Shown here in pieces: positions 45,138-55,926 of a stretch of 64,000 nucleotides of DNA. The stretch comes from Phoronis australis (lineage: Eukaryota > Phoronida > Phoronidae). Both the position numbers and the translations under genes were made by a program. The notes under the pieces are model-generated. The model was given only the letters and a program-made list of their open reading frames with translations, was not told the DNA's origin and did no database searches. The stretch covers positions 247,679 to 311,678 of the forward strand of contig NMRA01000236.1 of NCBI GenBank assembly GCA_002633005.1, in the 5' to 3' direction. Numbering within the stretch: the first letter of the stretch is position 1; the number at the start of each line of letters is the position of its first letter.

Positions 45138-45589
45138 GTACGTCAGAATGAAATTCTTATTTGGAATCACAGGCCCATCAAGGCATCATCACCGAACAAA
45201 ATCTGTGAATATCTTCTTTCACCTGGTCACATCAAATTGCCTTCGAGTTGTGACTATACCACAAAAATGTCAAAAAACAACACCAAAACCACAAATTCAA
45301 GAAAGCTATTTTGTGACGTTCGTGGCAATCGACCTTTGTGCACATCCTAATTTGTCACGGACGCTCCCGAAGCAATTCCGAAGCTCTGTTTTCGCACGTC
45401 CACGAATGTTATTTGAGTTTCCTCCGCATTGGTTTCGTGTCAGTTTGAATGCTTTTAAACTCTGGTTTTGAAAAATAACGATGCTTACATGTATAATCAA
45501 AGAACTACGGGTTGCTGCCTACAAACGTAAGCCTACTACGAAATCCGGTGATTTCCCGCATTGAACGTGCAGCCAGACATCGGAAATTT

Positions 45590-46340
45590 CTGCCAAAACC
45601 CTAGCCTTGGTACAAAGCTGTATACTAAATATACAGCTGTGCGTCGATGTGGGTAAAAAGTGTTAAGATAAAATCTGAATAACACAAAATTAGTGTCATT
45701 AAAAACAACAGTCTTCCTTGAGTAAACTAAATTATTTAACGGTGTTGGAAAAAATGGCGTTCTACCGTTATTCTGCTGCTAAATTTGTGGAGGGATCTTC
45801 TGCGTCCGTTTTTCGCCAATTCTTCAATGAAGTGTCGTTTTTTAACGAGGTGGCGTACACGTCACAACAAATTATTGGAACTGGTTTCACTTCATTATAA
45901 GGTTTTAGAATTTCGATACCAAAAAAAAAGATTTTCAGAACAAATTTTGTTGCTGCAAAGTTGTTGCACAAATTTAGGAAATGGCGCGTGCGCGTGACGC
46001 GAGCGTATTGTTTTCAAAACGACAACATACTTTTCATTGTTACAAAAAGTCGAGAATGACACAAGAGAATGGCGTTTGTTGAATTGCTTTTCATTTAAAC
46101 TGTTGTAACGGGCAAGGTGAGCGTCGGTTGATTCTGCATGCACCAGGTCCAGTCGACCTTTAGCTCTACATGTTGATACAGATTTCACGGCGGGCTGAGA
46201 ATTACCCTGGCTGTGTGTCTACGGAAGAAAAACACACAGTGGTACCTAGCTGTATTTTGACGATAGTCTTTCATACAGCTAGCTGGCTGGCTTGATGATA
46301 GTCTTCATAAAGTTAGCTGGCTGGCTAGCTGGCTACCAAA
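45590..46340. mobile_element. Foldback/MITE family member (copy 1)
   Basis: The left part (AAGCTGTATACTAAATATAC, GATGTGGGTAAAAA, ACGGTGTTGGAAAAAATGGC) matches 48650-48800. The right end (GTACCTAGCTGTATTTTGAC and GCTAGCTGGCTGG) is the reverse complement of the left end of the copy at 48584. It lies in intron 1 of the four-TM gene. The open frame at 45718-45900 is an internal piece of this repeat, not a gene. Confidence 0.65.
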
Positions 46341-47144
46341 AAACCAAGCGTTCGTTGTGCTTCAACTACATACTGACAAGATCAAAGACAAGATACTCCA
46401 GTTCTTGCAATTAAATTCTAGATTAAGGGATAAAATGAACTAAAGAAGAAGTAAAATACACAGAAGTGGAAGGCTAATTTTAGCAACATCTGGGGACAAA
46501 TTTCTTGACTTAAACAAAAGGCTTGCTTGCTCTAACTCGAAATTCTATCCTAAACAGGCGTGCACGTTAAAAGACAACTGAAATCCGCCATTGTAACCAT
46601 TAAGCCTCTTTGAATTCAGAGTTTTCTGATTGTTTTTGAAAATCCGTCGCCAACTCACAATTTAATAGGATCAGGGGAAGACAAAGCTTCAGAGGTTTAC
46701 GCAATACCAGTTTGAGAGTGGTGCACGCAGATTTCATTTGGATTTGGGACAGTTGAAAATGGGAGCCTATGCTCGGCAGTTTTACTCTCCAACCTTTATG
46801 TTTTTATATTGTGAATCATCGGGAAATTCGTCGGCCTGTGTTTGGAATCTTAAAATCAAGATACGTTGAATATAATTTTACCATCTCTTCGGAGATTACA
46901 AACCACTAGCCAATATACCTAGCATGTATGTACATGTACCTAGTCGATAAACCATTAAACACGCAGGCTTGGAAGTCCGTACATCGAAAGCGTAGAATTA
47001 AGTGGCAAACATAAGTGGCGTACATAAGATACTCGAATTAAACATCAACTAAGCCTCCACACGTCGAAATTGCGATCGCGTAAACACATTTATACCACAA
47101 TATTAGCGTCAAATGGCAGATACAACCGTGTAATAACCCATAAA
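46341..47144. other. Intron sequence, nothing recognised
   Basis: Non-coding part of intron 1 of the four-TM gene. Confidence 0.45.
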
Positions 47145-47166
47145 GTTATCTCACTAGTGAGATAAC
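47145..47166. repeat. Perfect 22-bp palindrome
   Basis: GTTATCTCACT and AGTGAGATAAC are exact reverse complements without a spacer. It borders the tRNA-derived SINE that follows. Confidence 0.9.
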
Positions 47167-47262
47167 GATTTGGCGGGAAACCGAGGACGGAGTCGAACCC
47201 AGGACCTTGAGTTTGATGGTCGCCGACCTTAACCACTACACCACGCAGCGGCTGACGTCATC
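47167..47262 (-). repeat. tRNA-derived SINE
   Basis: On the minus strand GCGTGGTGTAGTGGTTAAGG (A box) and CTGGGTTCGACTCC (B box) are 30-40 nt apart. The outer ends do not pair, so it is a tRNA-derived repeat. It resembles the tRNA-like piece in the Penelope element at 35171-35262 in its A box. Confidence 0.65.
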
Positions 47263-47790
47263 AAGAGTGAAAATAGAATACTTAAATGAGCACGCGCAAT
47301 AATCGCACGTTCAACAAACCGCATTGTACTGTACTTACACGCTACGAAAAATAAGACACATAATTTCCATAAAAACGATATCTTAATTCAGTGAAATTTT
47401 TCTCTCATGTCCTCTTACTTGTAAATCACCGATCTCCAGTTTGAATGCGGGTATCGTGTCGTCAGGATCTTTGACTTGAGAATTATATTCAGTTACCAGT
47501 GGTAACCTACTTTAGCAGACGATAATTTCCCGGTCGAAGCTTAGCGTGAAAAAAACGTGTTTTAAGCTATAATAGTTGGTAAACCTTAATTTATAAATTC
47601 AGTTTATTTCTATTATATTTAAGTTTTCAATTGGTTTTGAGTAAAAGCATTATTTGACAAAAATAGCCGGCTTTTCTTAAAAGGTCACGACCTCCGACCC
47701 CGGGCCTCTGACATAGAAAGTAGTTACAAAGCCGTGGAGAGTCAGAAAAGGTAAATCGATTCATTGCAATGTTTCTCGTTTAGTATGTGG

Positions 47791-47967
47791 TATAAATAGA
47801 TTATTACATGTTCTCAGCCGTTATCCCCCTTATCTAGAGCCCTCGTGGATTTTGGAGAATTATCACCCTCGGGGCTAACGCCCCTCGGGCGATAATTCAC
47901 CAAAATCCACTCGGGCTCTAGATAACGTGGGATAACGACTTCGCCATGTAATAATCTATATTTATCT
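47791..47967. repeat. Long hairpin (arms about 85 bp) sharing its core with 7509-7586
   Basis: Outer arms TATAAATAGATTATTACATG and CATGTAATAATCTATATTTA face each other. Inner arms CGTTATCCC..TTATCTAGAGCCC and the core TGGATTTTGGAGAATTATC..CC..GGGGC continue the symmetry to a short loop near 47876. The core equals that of the 7509-7586 palindrome, while the outer arms are unrelated to it. Confidence 0.9.
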
Positions 47968-48583
47968 GCTGAATTGCACTGAAATCAAGCCCTTCGAAAG
48001 AACTTATTCACTAAAAGATTCGACCGACTTTTTATTATTCGCTTGTCACTCCGTCATTTGCATTTTGTGAACGCGTGAACTGAATCATTCACTGATTGGC
48101 TGGCGTTCATTTCACAAATAGAATTGAGAACTGAAGACGCATGTTGAACCTTCAGTTCTGTTTTAACTGGGTATTAGCTATAAATATTTTAGCCTTGGTA
48201 AAAAACTTTATGAACATGTATGTTGACGCCTGTCTACATGTACATACACAACTTGCTAGATGGCCAAGTGCAACATTGATTTTCAGCAAACGAACGGGAC
48301 TAGTTAAAGCGGCATTTTCCGCTGTGTAGCTGTCAGTGCAAAATTTTAAACGAAGCGCAATGCTACCGTGCGCCATTTTTAAATTCGCAATTTTAGGATT
48401 GGTCACCGCCACTAAACTCTGAAACGTTTTGTTGAGTGGTTCATTGTTGACTTCGATGTTCTTGTTCGAAAACAGCAACCCTATCATGGTAGCCAGTCAT
48501 CTATATGTGTTATGGCTGACGTCAAAACACAGCTTTTCACTAAGGTCACGATATAATGTATTAGAACAAGACAGGGCATAATA

Positions 48584-49435
48584 TAACCAGCCAGCTAGCT
48601 TCATGAAGACTATCGTCAAATTACAGTTAGGTACCACTTAGCCTTGGCGCAAAGCTGTACACTAAATATACAGCTTTGCGCTGAAGTGGGTAAAAAACCA
48701 GCCAGATAAAATCTGACACAAAATTACTTTCATTAAAAACTAAAGTCTTCCTTGAGAAAATTAAATTAGTTAACGGTGTTGGAAAAATGGCGTTCTACTG
48801 TTATTCTGCTGCTTAAGTTGTGGCGCGATCTTTTGCGTCGGCTTTCGGCGCCATGAAATATTGCCTCACCCATTGGTCATTTTTTTCGCCGATTCTGCAA
48901 TCAACTTCGATTTCTCACGACGTTGCGTATACTTAAATGCAATAAAACAATTTAGGGCATAACAGCATTATACTACACCGTGATGTCGCGCACGCACAAT
49001 TTCCTAAATTCTTTGCGAGATCTCTCGGGAGATGATGACAGGTTCACAACAGCAAAATTTGATTTGAAATTCGGTTTGCTGGTATCAAAATTTTAAAAAC
49101 TTATAATTAAGTGAAACCAGTTCCGATAATTTGTTGTGAACGTATACGCAACCTTGTGAAAGAAAAGCAGATGATTGAAGAATTGGCGAAATCAGAAACT
49201 AACCAATAGGTGACGCTATATTTCACGGCGCCTAAAGCCAACGGAAAAGACCGCTCCACAAATTCAACACCGGTAAATAATTTAGTTTTTTCAAGGACGA
49301 GTGTAGGTTTTAGTGACACTAATTTTTGTCTCATTTTATTTTGTCAGTTTTTTACCCACATCGGCATAATACAACTCAGCCGTGATACAAAACTACTGAC
49401 TGTTTTGACGACTGTCTAAATTGAGCTATCTGGCT
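48584..49435. mobile_element. Foldback/MITE family member (copy 2, both ends)
   Basis: The left end (CCAGCCAGCTAGCT...GAAGACTATCGTCAAA) and the right end (TTTGACGACTGTCTA...AGCTATCTGGCTAG) are inverted copies. Inner arms containing GTGGGTAAAAAAC, ACGGTGTTGGAAAAAT and GGCGCC mirror each other around about 48930-49060. No transposase. The frame at 49107-49334 is part of the repeat. Confidence 0.7.
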
Positions 49436-49691
49436 AGCAATAGCTATTTAATCTAAATGTACAAATAGAAAATTCAGAACGTAACGTCTTTTAACGTACT
49501 CTTTTCTCACATAGCACTTCATTTGAACCTGAGACTGGTCTGACGTACCTTGCGTGACAAGTGCATGTCCTACCTAACAAAAACTACAATCATCCTCCGT
49601 TCAAACTTTCAGGAGAGGAGAAACATATACCCTTTTCGTAATGGTGGTGAGCGTAAAATTAATACATGTAGTCCTCAATTGTGTTTTCCAG

Positions 49692-49819
49692 ATGGTTTAG
49701 CCGCGGATGAACGGGCGATATACACTGCTTACGTTGCGTCCCCAATCTACTGTAGTATCTGTCCTTTCATGGCTGCGATTATTGGTGTGTGCGCAGGCAA
49801 AACGGGCACTACTTGCAAT
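49692..49819 (+). CDS. Four-TM protein gene, exon 2 (TM2)
   Basis: The exon follows a GTGTTTTCCAG acceptor and reads DGLAADERAIYTAYVASPIY then CSICPFMAAIIGVCAGKTG. The hydrophobic segment with three Cys is the second membrane span. It joins exon 1 in phase 1. The end is uncertain: a GTATGT donor after 49819 gives phase 0 and fits an exon 3 that starts at 50701. A weak GTGCGC donor near 49790 gives phase 2 and fits the better acceptor before 50661. Confidence 0.55.
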
Positions 49820-50660
49820 GTATGTGGTTTTTACGTATTCACCAGTATGCACTGAAGCACTCCTGAAGACTGTTGCAGTCTGCCTGTTTTCTGGAAATGT
49901 GTACAGCCAGTTCTCTTTTTGTGACGATTTTAATGAACGGAATTAAAATTCTCTTTCTGCTTGCTTTTTGTTGGAAACTTCAACAATCAAATTTTACCTC
50001 CAGTCAATTTTGTCAAGTCTTATTTCTCATAAGTTGTGCTTTCTCATCATGACATTTATTTTTTCAAAATACACACCTTTTAAAAGGAACACTATCTGCT
50101 TTATGTACAAAACGCATTTTGAACTTATTTTATTTATTTACTATTATTATTTAAGTGTGATAGACTTCTTGAAGTTATTATCTTCGACCGAATCGTCAAT
50201 TCTCGTCGCTGTCTGCCACAATGTTTAAAATACTCAGCCCCGCCAGCAGAATTGCGTTAGACTGTACCGAGCGTGGGATCGCAGGTTCGATTCTGCGCTG
50301 AGGTTGATCAAAGAAAATTACTTTCCTTTCCAATAATGTCCCTTTAAATGAATATCCGGTGGCGCACCAACAAAATTGTCGTCATAATGCACAGCGCCAA
50401 ACTCCACATTACTTCTAACACACTATAGGGTTGCAATTCTGGAAACGTTGTTATTCCAGTGATTTATTTCGATTGCTGAGGATCATTTTGTGTTATAAGC
50501 TGGTAAAAATGAAGGACAAATATTTCATTTTCATCACAATAGTGCAAAGTGTAAATGACGGCCAAGTCCTTTGGTATTTTTGTTCAGTATTCTCCACTGA
50601 CATTCATTCTCCCCTGGCAAGCACCGACATGTATTGTTCATTGGCGTGTTTTCTTCACAG
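49820..50660. other. Intron 2 with a tRNA-like segment
   Basis: AT-rich intron. A tRNA-derived segment (GCGTTAGACTG ... GCAGGTTCGATTCTGC) lies at about 50240-50305. Nothing else is supported. Confidence 0.45.
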
Positions 50661-50793
50661 ACATAATGATCTCAGTGACGTGTATTCGAACTTGTTGCAG
50701 AGCATTTGGGTTGTAATCTTTTCAATCTTGTCAATTGCGTCGGGTGCGGTGCAAATAGCAATGTGTGCAGTGTTCGGTGCAGTTATGGGTGGG
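50661..50793 (+). CDS. Four-TM protein gene, exon 3 (TM3)
   Basis: The exon reads (x)HNDLSDVYSNLLQSIWVVIF, SILSIASGAVQIAMCAVFGA and VMGG, then GTAAGT. The acceptor TGTTTTCTTCACAG is strong; a weaker one (TTGTTGCAG) would start the exon at 50701 with SIWVVIF. The long small-residue-rich hydrophobic run is the third membrane span. It ends in phase 0 and joins exon 4 cleanly. Confidence 0.6.
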
Positions 50794-51080
50794 GTAAGTA
50801 AATCAGTTGTTTTTGCAATACATCCTTCATATTAAGGGGCCTACTCTCAAAAGGATCCTAACTGCATGGGTGGCGCATCATGGGGGCGGGGGGGGGGGCT
50901 ATAGCCCCCACTTACTTCAGTGCTGTGCCGATGATCGCTTTGCTCATCTATAAATCCTACATTTTTCAATGTTCAATTCCATGGTGTGGGCGACAGATTC
51001 TCATGACGCATTTGACTATCGTCAAATTTATACCGCGTATCTTAAAACTTCTCTCGCTAATATATCCCGCATTTTTTCAG

Positions 51081-51269
51081 TTAGGTGATCAGTCAAAATC
51101 TGAGGTGCGTGGTATCACCATTGGACTATTCTGCGGAATGGGTCTCGGTCTTTTTTCGTTCTTTACCGCCCTCGCTTACATTTCTATCACGTGCTGCTGC
51201 CCAGGGGATAGCCTGCCGGAAAATTACGCAGAAGTACGCCTTAACGTGAAAGAACTATTGGCTAATAAG
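51081..51269 (+). CDS. Four-TM protein gene, exon 4 (TM4 and tail)
   Basis: After a CATTTTTTCAG acceptor the exon reads LGDQSKSEVRGITIGLFCGM, GLGLFSFFTALAYISITCCC and PGDSLPENYAEVRLNVKELL then ANK, before a GTGAGA donor. The fourth membrane span ends in a CCC cluster, a common palmitoylation context, followed by an acidic cytosolic tail. The next exon was not found; if the intron is retained the frame runs on to a stop at 51450-51452 through a foldback repeat. Confidence 0.65.
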
Positions 51270-51304
51270 GTGAGACAGTGGTACATGTGTAACACAGCAC
51301 CACA

Positions 51305-51765
51305 CGTTCCAAACACCGTAACACCATTCAAGAGTCTATTAAATGCAAGTCGTTACATGCTTGCAGCTCACTGTAATCTATTACTACAATACATTATACA
51401 CCGTAACAATCTTCAAAGAGTCCTACATGCGTGTTACAGTGCCCACAACTAGACGGTCTTTTCTTTGAACAACGAGAAGTCGCGAGACCTAAGAGTTCTG
51501 GGATAGCGGTACTTTTATCTGAGGCTGCCATGTTGTAAATTCAGCGCGAAATACAGATTGCCGCTAATCTCGAAGCTGAATATAAGCCACAATCTTGGCA
51601 ACAAGAGTAAACATCGACCTGATCCTGTAACACGCATGTAGGACTCGTTGAAGATTGTTACGGTGTATAATGCATTGTAGTAATATATTACAGTGAGCTG
51701 CAAGCATGTAACGGCTTGCATTTAATAGACTCTTGAATGGTGCTACGGCGTTTGGAATGGGTGTG
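51305..51765. mobile_element. Foldback element with arms of about 130 bp
   Basis: 51305-51437 and 51605-51765 are inverted copies with only a few differences (ATTCAAGAGTCTATTAAATG, TACATGCTTGCAGCTCACTG, CTACATGCGTGTTACAG). The central 170 bp is unique. It lies in the intron immediately after exon 4 of the four-TM gene. Confidence 0.88.
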
Positions 51766-51988
51766 GGTGAAGACAGTCATTTGCAGACCTCCCGCATCAT
51801 TTTGAGAACCGCCTTTCTCTACTGGATACCGGCTGGGCATAAAACTGGCACTCAAAATCCGGGAGCACTGGAAGTGATTATTGTCGATGGGCCTATTCGA
51901 CGCGGTTTCGCTGCTGTACTAGTGGTGATTGAATTGCGCATGCGATGCTGTCTGCATGTAAACAGCTGGTAAAAGGACGGAATTGTCA

Positions 51989-52219
51989 TCAAAATACGGC
52001 GTCGCGCTAAGCCTTATTATTGCTATTTTCTCGGGTGCAACTTTTCGACAGGTGGTCACAAAATCCCCAAAAGACCTAAAGTTACTACAGGCGTGGAGAA
52101 TTGCGGTCTAAAGGGTCAACCAATTGACAAAAAGTGTCTGGATGCCGAAGTCTTACGCCCGTGTATGCGCTCTATGCATTTACATTGAGAGACTATAATC
52201 ACTAACCGGAGGTTACTTG
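51989..52219 (+). pseudogene. THAP zinc-finger exon relic (copy B)
   Basis: It reads IRRRAKPYYCYFLGC, FSTGGHKIPK, then after a frameshift DLKLLQAWRIAV, a stop, RVNQLTKSVWMPKSYARVC, ending at GTAAGT (52220). The THAP hallmarks C-x-C, FPKD-like IPKD, W and RVC are visible. Breaks differ from copy A. Confidence 0.65.
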
Positions 52220-52612
52220 GTAAGTTTTTAGCAATTGAGTTTCAATCGGCATCGCTCAGTGATGTTATCCCCACCGGTTTCCCAATGAATAACGGGTTTA
52301 TTCAGTGGAACTAAGTGTTTCTATTCAGAAACTCACCCGGGACCCGGATGGTAGGCTAGCAACCCGTATCCACATATTGTCCTGGCTGGGAATACTCCCA
52401 ATACAAGAGGTGTATAGAACGTGCCGCTCAGAAGCCAAGGGTGACTTTTTTACATCAGTTACTTTACAAAACAATACTATAAAATTCTCTAGATGAGTGA
52501 GTTTCCTTATTTTATAGCGGACCCCACCTCCAGGACTACCAGAACATGAATGAGCTATTCTGTAAATTCGTAACATTGCATTGGAATAAATATTGACGCC
52601 TAAAATTAATTT

Positions 52613-54620
52613 TTACGCGCCCACATATTTATATGTGGACGCATTATGCCGTCATCTTCGTCCGTCAGTCAGTCCTTCCGTCCGGGTCCGTCCGGCGTCC
52701 AGCGTCCGCTGCTGTATCTCCAAAACGCCTTGACTTACAGTATAATCATGAAATTTTGCACATGTGTTCCTTCCGTGGATGGGACGGCATGAGCGAACTT
52801 TCGGACGGACCTGACTACAGGTGTGCCACTTAATGGCAAGTTTATTTTTTACGTTTACCTCTGTATGTTCAAAGGTCCTCAACGTATTTTCATGAAATTC
52901 GGTACATAGGCACCTATTAGTGAGATAACGCTATCCTCCCGTTTTCAGATGGATTTGACGTAGTTTGCGTCACTTAGTGGCCATTTTTACTGTTTTCGAG
53001 TCTGTTTTTTGCGTTCACCATTCTATCAACCAAACCGCTCGAAGGATGATTGTGAAAATTGGCATGCATGTTCTTACTATGAAGTGGAGGGCTGCACGAT
53101 GATTTTCCGACGACTTTGACCTCTGTGGCGCCTCCTAGTGTCAGTTTTGTTTTTTTGTGGCTGTATCTCCTAAATCGTGAGCAGGATCTTTACTAAATTT
53201 AGTAAATGTATTTATATGGTGTTAACAACGGAGGACGACGACTTTCAGACGGATCTGACTACAGGTGTGCCACTTAGTGGCAATTTTATTTTTTTACATT
53301 TACCTCTGTATGTTCAAAGGTCCTCAACGTATTTTCATAAAATTTGGCATACAGGCAATCTGTTAATGAGTTGACGCTATCACTCCGTTTTCATATGGAT
53401 TCGACATAGTTTGCGCCACCTAGTGGCCATTTTTACTGTTTTCGAGTCTGCTTTTGGAGTCCACTCGTCTATCACCCAAACCACTTTCAGGTTAATTGTA
53501 AAAATATGCATGTATGTTTTTACTATAAAGTGGACGGCTGACGACGATTTTACAAGTTCGACTACTGTGGCGCCACCTAGTGGCAGTGTTGTTTTTTTGC
53601 GCTCATGGCTGTATCTATTAAACTGTTTGGAGGATTTTTACTTAATTTAGCAAGTGCATTTATATGATGTTGACAATAGACTTTTGTACGGATCTGACTA
53701 CTGGTGTGCCCCTAGTGGCAGTTTTAGATTTTTACGTTTACCAGTCCATAACGTAGAATTGTCGTGAGGACTTGACAGGGACCTCAGGGGTCTCACACTC
53801 CGCTGATTAATCCACATTATTTTGAAAACGCTTTCCCAATCACACATTGTGTGTCATAAAAGAGATAAGCATACCTACAGCTGACGTGGCAAGTAAAACT
53901 ACTCTCGTTTGTCACATTGGTGTAGACTCACAGTTGAACTGTGGTTTTCTGTTGACCCCACTGAGACCGTCCGGAGTTGCACCATATACCAACTCCGGTG
54001 GGTCTCTCACGACGATTTAGCGTTATGTGTATCTTCAAAGGTTCTCAACAGATTTTCATAAAATTTTGAATATAGGCCTCTATTGGCGAGATGACGCTAT
54101 CATCTTGTTTTTGGATGGAATAGAGGTATTTTGCTCCACCTGGTGGCCATTTTTGCCGTTTTCAAATCTTGTTTTTGGCGTTCACCTCTCGATCAACCAA
54201 ATAAACAGTTTTGAAAATTAGCACATATGTTTTCATTGTAAAGAGGACGTTTGATGATGGCGACTGACTACTGTGGCGCCTCCTAATGGTAGTTTTGTTT
54301 TGTTTTGCGCCCAAAGCTGTATCTCCAAAACCCACTGCAGGATCTTTATAAAATTTAGTAAGTGAATTTATATGTAGATAACAGATGACGACTTTCAGAC
54401 GGATGGAACGGAAGCTGTGCCCACAGGCAATTTCATTTGTTCTGTTTTTTTGTTTATCTGAAGTTCCTTGAGAGATTTTCATGAAATATGACATGTTCCC
54501 GTTTTAGGATGGATTGTATGTTTTTGCGCCATCTAGTGGCCATTTTCATAATACAAATAATTAACCCTAAAAACACACCATTTGCGATGCATTCGTGAGC
54601 GCATTTCAACGCTGTGTTGT
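52613..54620. repeat. Tandem array: about 147-bp sub-repeats in about 440-bp units
   Basis: The marker GGA(T/C)CTGACTAC recurs at 52807, 53251 and 53690, and a diverged version at 54401, giving a 440-bp unit. Inside each unit the core CC(A/T)C(T/C)TAGTGGC recurs about every 147 bp: TAGTG-like cores at 52831, 52975, 53136, 53275, 53421, 53578, 53713, 54141, 54284 and 54534. A 270-bp MITE interrupts the third unit. The left border holds CCACATATTTATATGTGG, a short palindrome. It sits inside the THAP transposon copy B. Confidence 0.8.
53754..54025. mobile_element. MITE inserted in the tandem array
   Basis: CATAACGTAGAATTGTCGTG near 53756 faces CACGACGATTTAGCGTTATG near 54006-54025, imperfect terminal inverted repeats. 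The flanks rejoin the array unit (TTACGTTTACC / TGTATCTTCAAAGG). An inner hairpin CCGGAGTTG...CAACTCCGG is at about 53972-54000. No coding content. Confidence 0.7.
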
Positions 54621-55380
54621 TCTTGTATTTGTTGAGATCAGAAACACATTTTAGGTGTCATGAAAAATACACATTCTTAAATAACTTTTAGCCTGTTTCA
54701 CAAGACTTGGTTACAAAGATTATTAGTTTCTACATATAAACATGAAGATGAAATGTCAAGTAAGTTCTGCCTTACGAAAGTAGTTTTGTCTTGTGTTTTC
54801 TTTCATAATTTTCTAATATTTCTCTGACTATTCTGTTACAGGTGAAAGAAAACGACTGAAACCAGCCATCTGACCGTCTATTCTAACTTTCGACAAAGTG
54901 AAAAGCAGTTCTTCAGCAATAACCTGAGGGAATTGAACCTCTCAATTCAGAAAGTCAGCCGTTGACATCCCTGATTATGGACTCTGTTGCATTGGGAAAA
55001 TTACAATTGTTTTTAACAACTAATGTTGTTCCGTTGTATGTATGTGGTTGTTCATTTTGTCATTTTGTTTTTAAATACAATGATTATTGATTATTCTCAA
55101 ATCTCGTGCTTAGCAGATTCTTATCCAGCTAGCTACGATTGGAAACATATTTTGCTTGCATGTGGAACTTTTTGTTATAGACAAGTTAACACAAAACGTA
55201 AAACTGTTCAAAGGCCTCCTTAAGAAAGCTCTAAAAATAATTTCACACATAAACAAATCAAATGCAATCAAAGAGAATACTTCGTTTTGATCACCGGACA
55301 TTTTATAGGTCAACAGGAAAATGACAATTCGCAAGCGTGATCGATAATCACCTCAGCTTTATAAAGAAACAGCACAACTG

Positions 55381-55926
55381 CACTTCTTTAGCTTCAGTCC
55401 GTCATGTTTCTTCCAGGAAAGGAAATAAGCCATTCTTGTCCACACATGATTCATTGCCTATGCAAGGGCATCCTCACCAATGAGGCTGGCTGGTCTAACA
55501 GTCGGATATAGTTCCTCTTCACACACAAACAATCCATTGGCACATTTTCGTATGGTAACTTAGTACTGCGATTCACGTTTCTCCAGGGGCACTGGCTGGT
55601 AGGTTGTTCCATGCAGCACTGCTGGTGTGTGGACGACATGCTGTGGGAAGAGAAATGAGTAACAAACCTTGTCTATGTTGCGGTTTGAAGTGGCCTTTAA
55701 AATGTCACTGAACCTGGAACAGATACTGAAACATAATAAATAAGTACGTCAGGTTGGGTCAAAAATGATACCCCTGTTTTTCAAAAATATGATATGGTAA
55801 CTGTTTTACAATTTCACACAAAATCAAATAATTACTATTTCCAGAAATAAGGGTGTATATAATATAATAAGTACTGATTTAAATAGAACTGCGTCTTTAT
55901 TTTTCATTTCTAGCCATAACAATGCT
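55381..55926. other. Non-coding, nothing recognised
   Basis: Short spacer between two transposon copies with no supported feature. Confidence 0.4.

Larger units (their letters stand above)
51885..55380 (+). mobile_element. THAP-domain DNA transposon remnant, copy B, with nested array
   Basis: Matches 11480-13010 in reverse complement in two blocks, 51885-52612 and 54620-55380. The 2-kb segment between them (52613-54620) is an insertion of tandem repeats. The THAP exon relic is at 51989-52219. No transposase core is seen. Confidence 0.7.

Noticed and set aside
45718-45900. Short open frame MSKLNYLTVL... as a gene
   Set aside because: The sequence is an internal part of a foldback family repeated at 48750 and, inverted, at 49100-49250.
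52613-54620. CRISPR array
   Set aside because: The units are 147/440 bp, diverged, and lack short identical repeats separated by unique spacers; the genome is eukaryotic.
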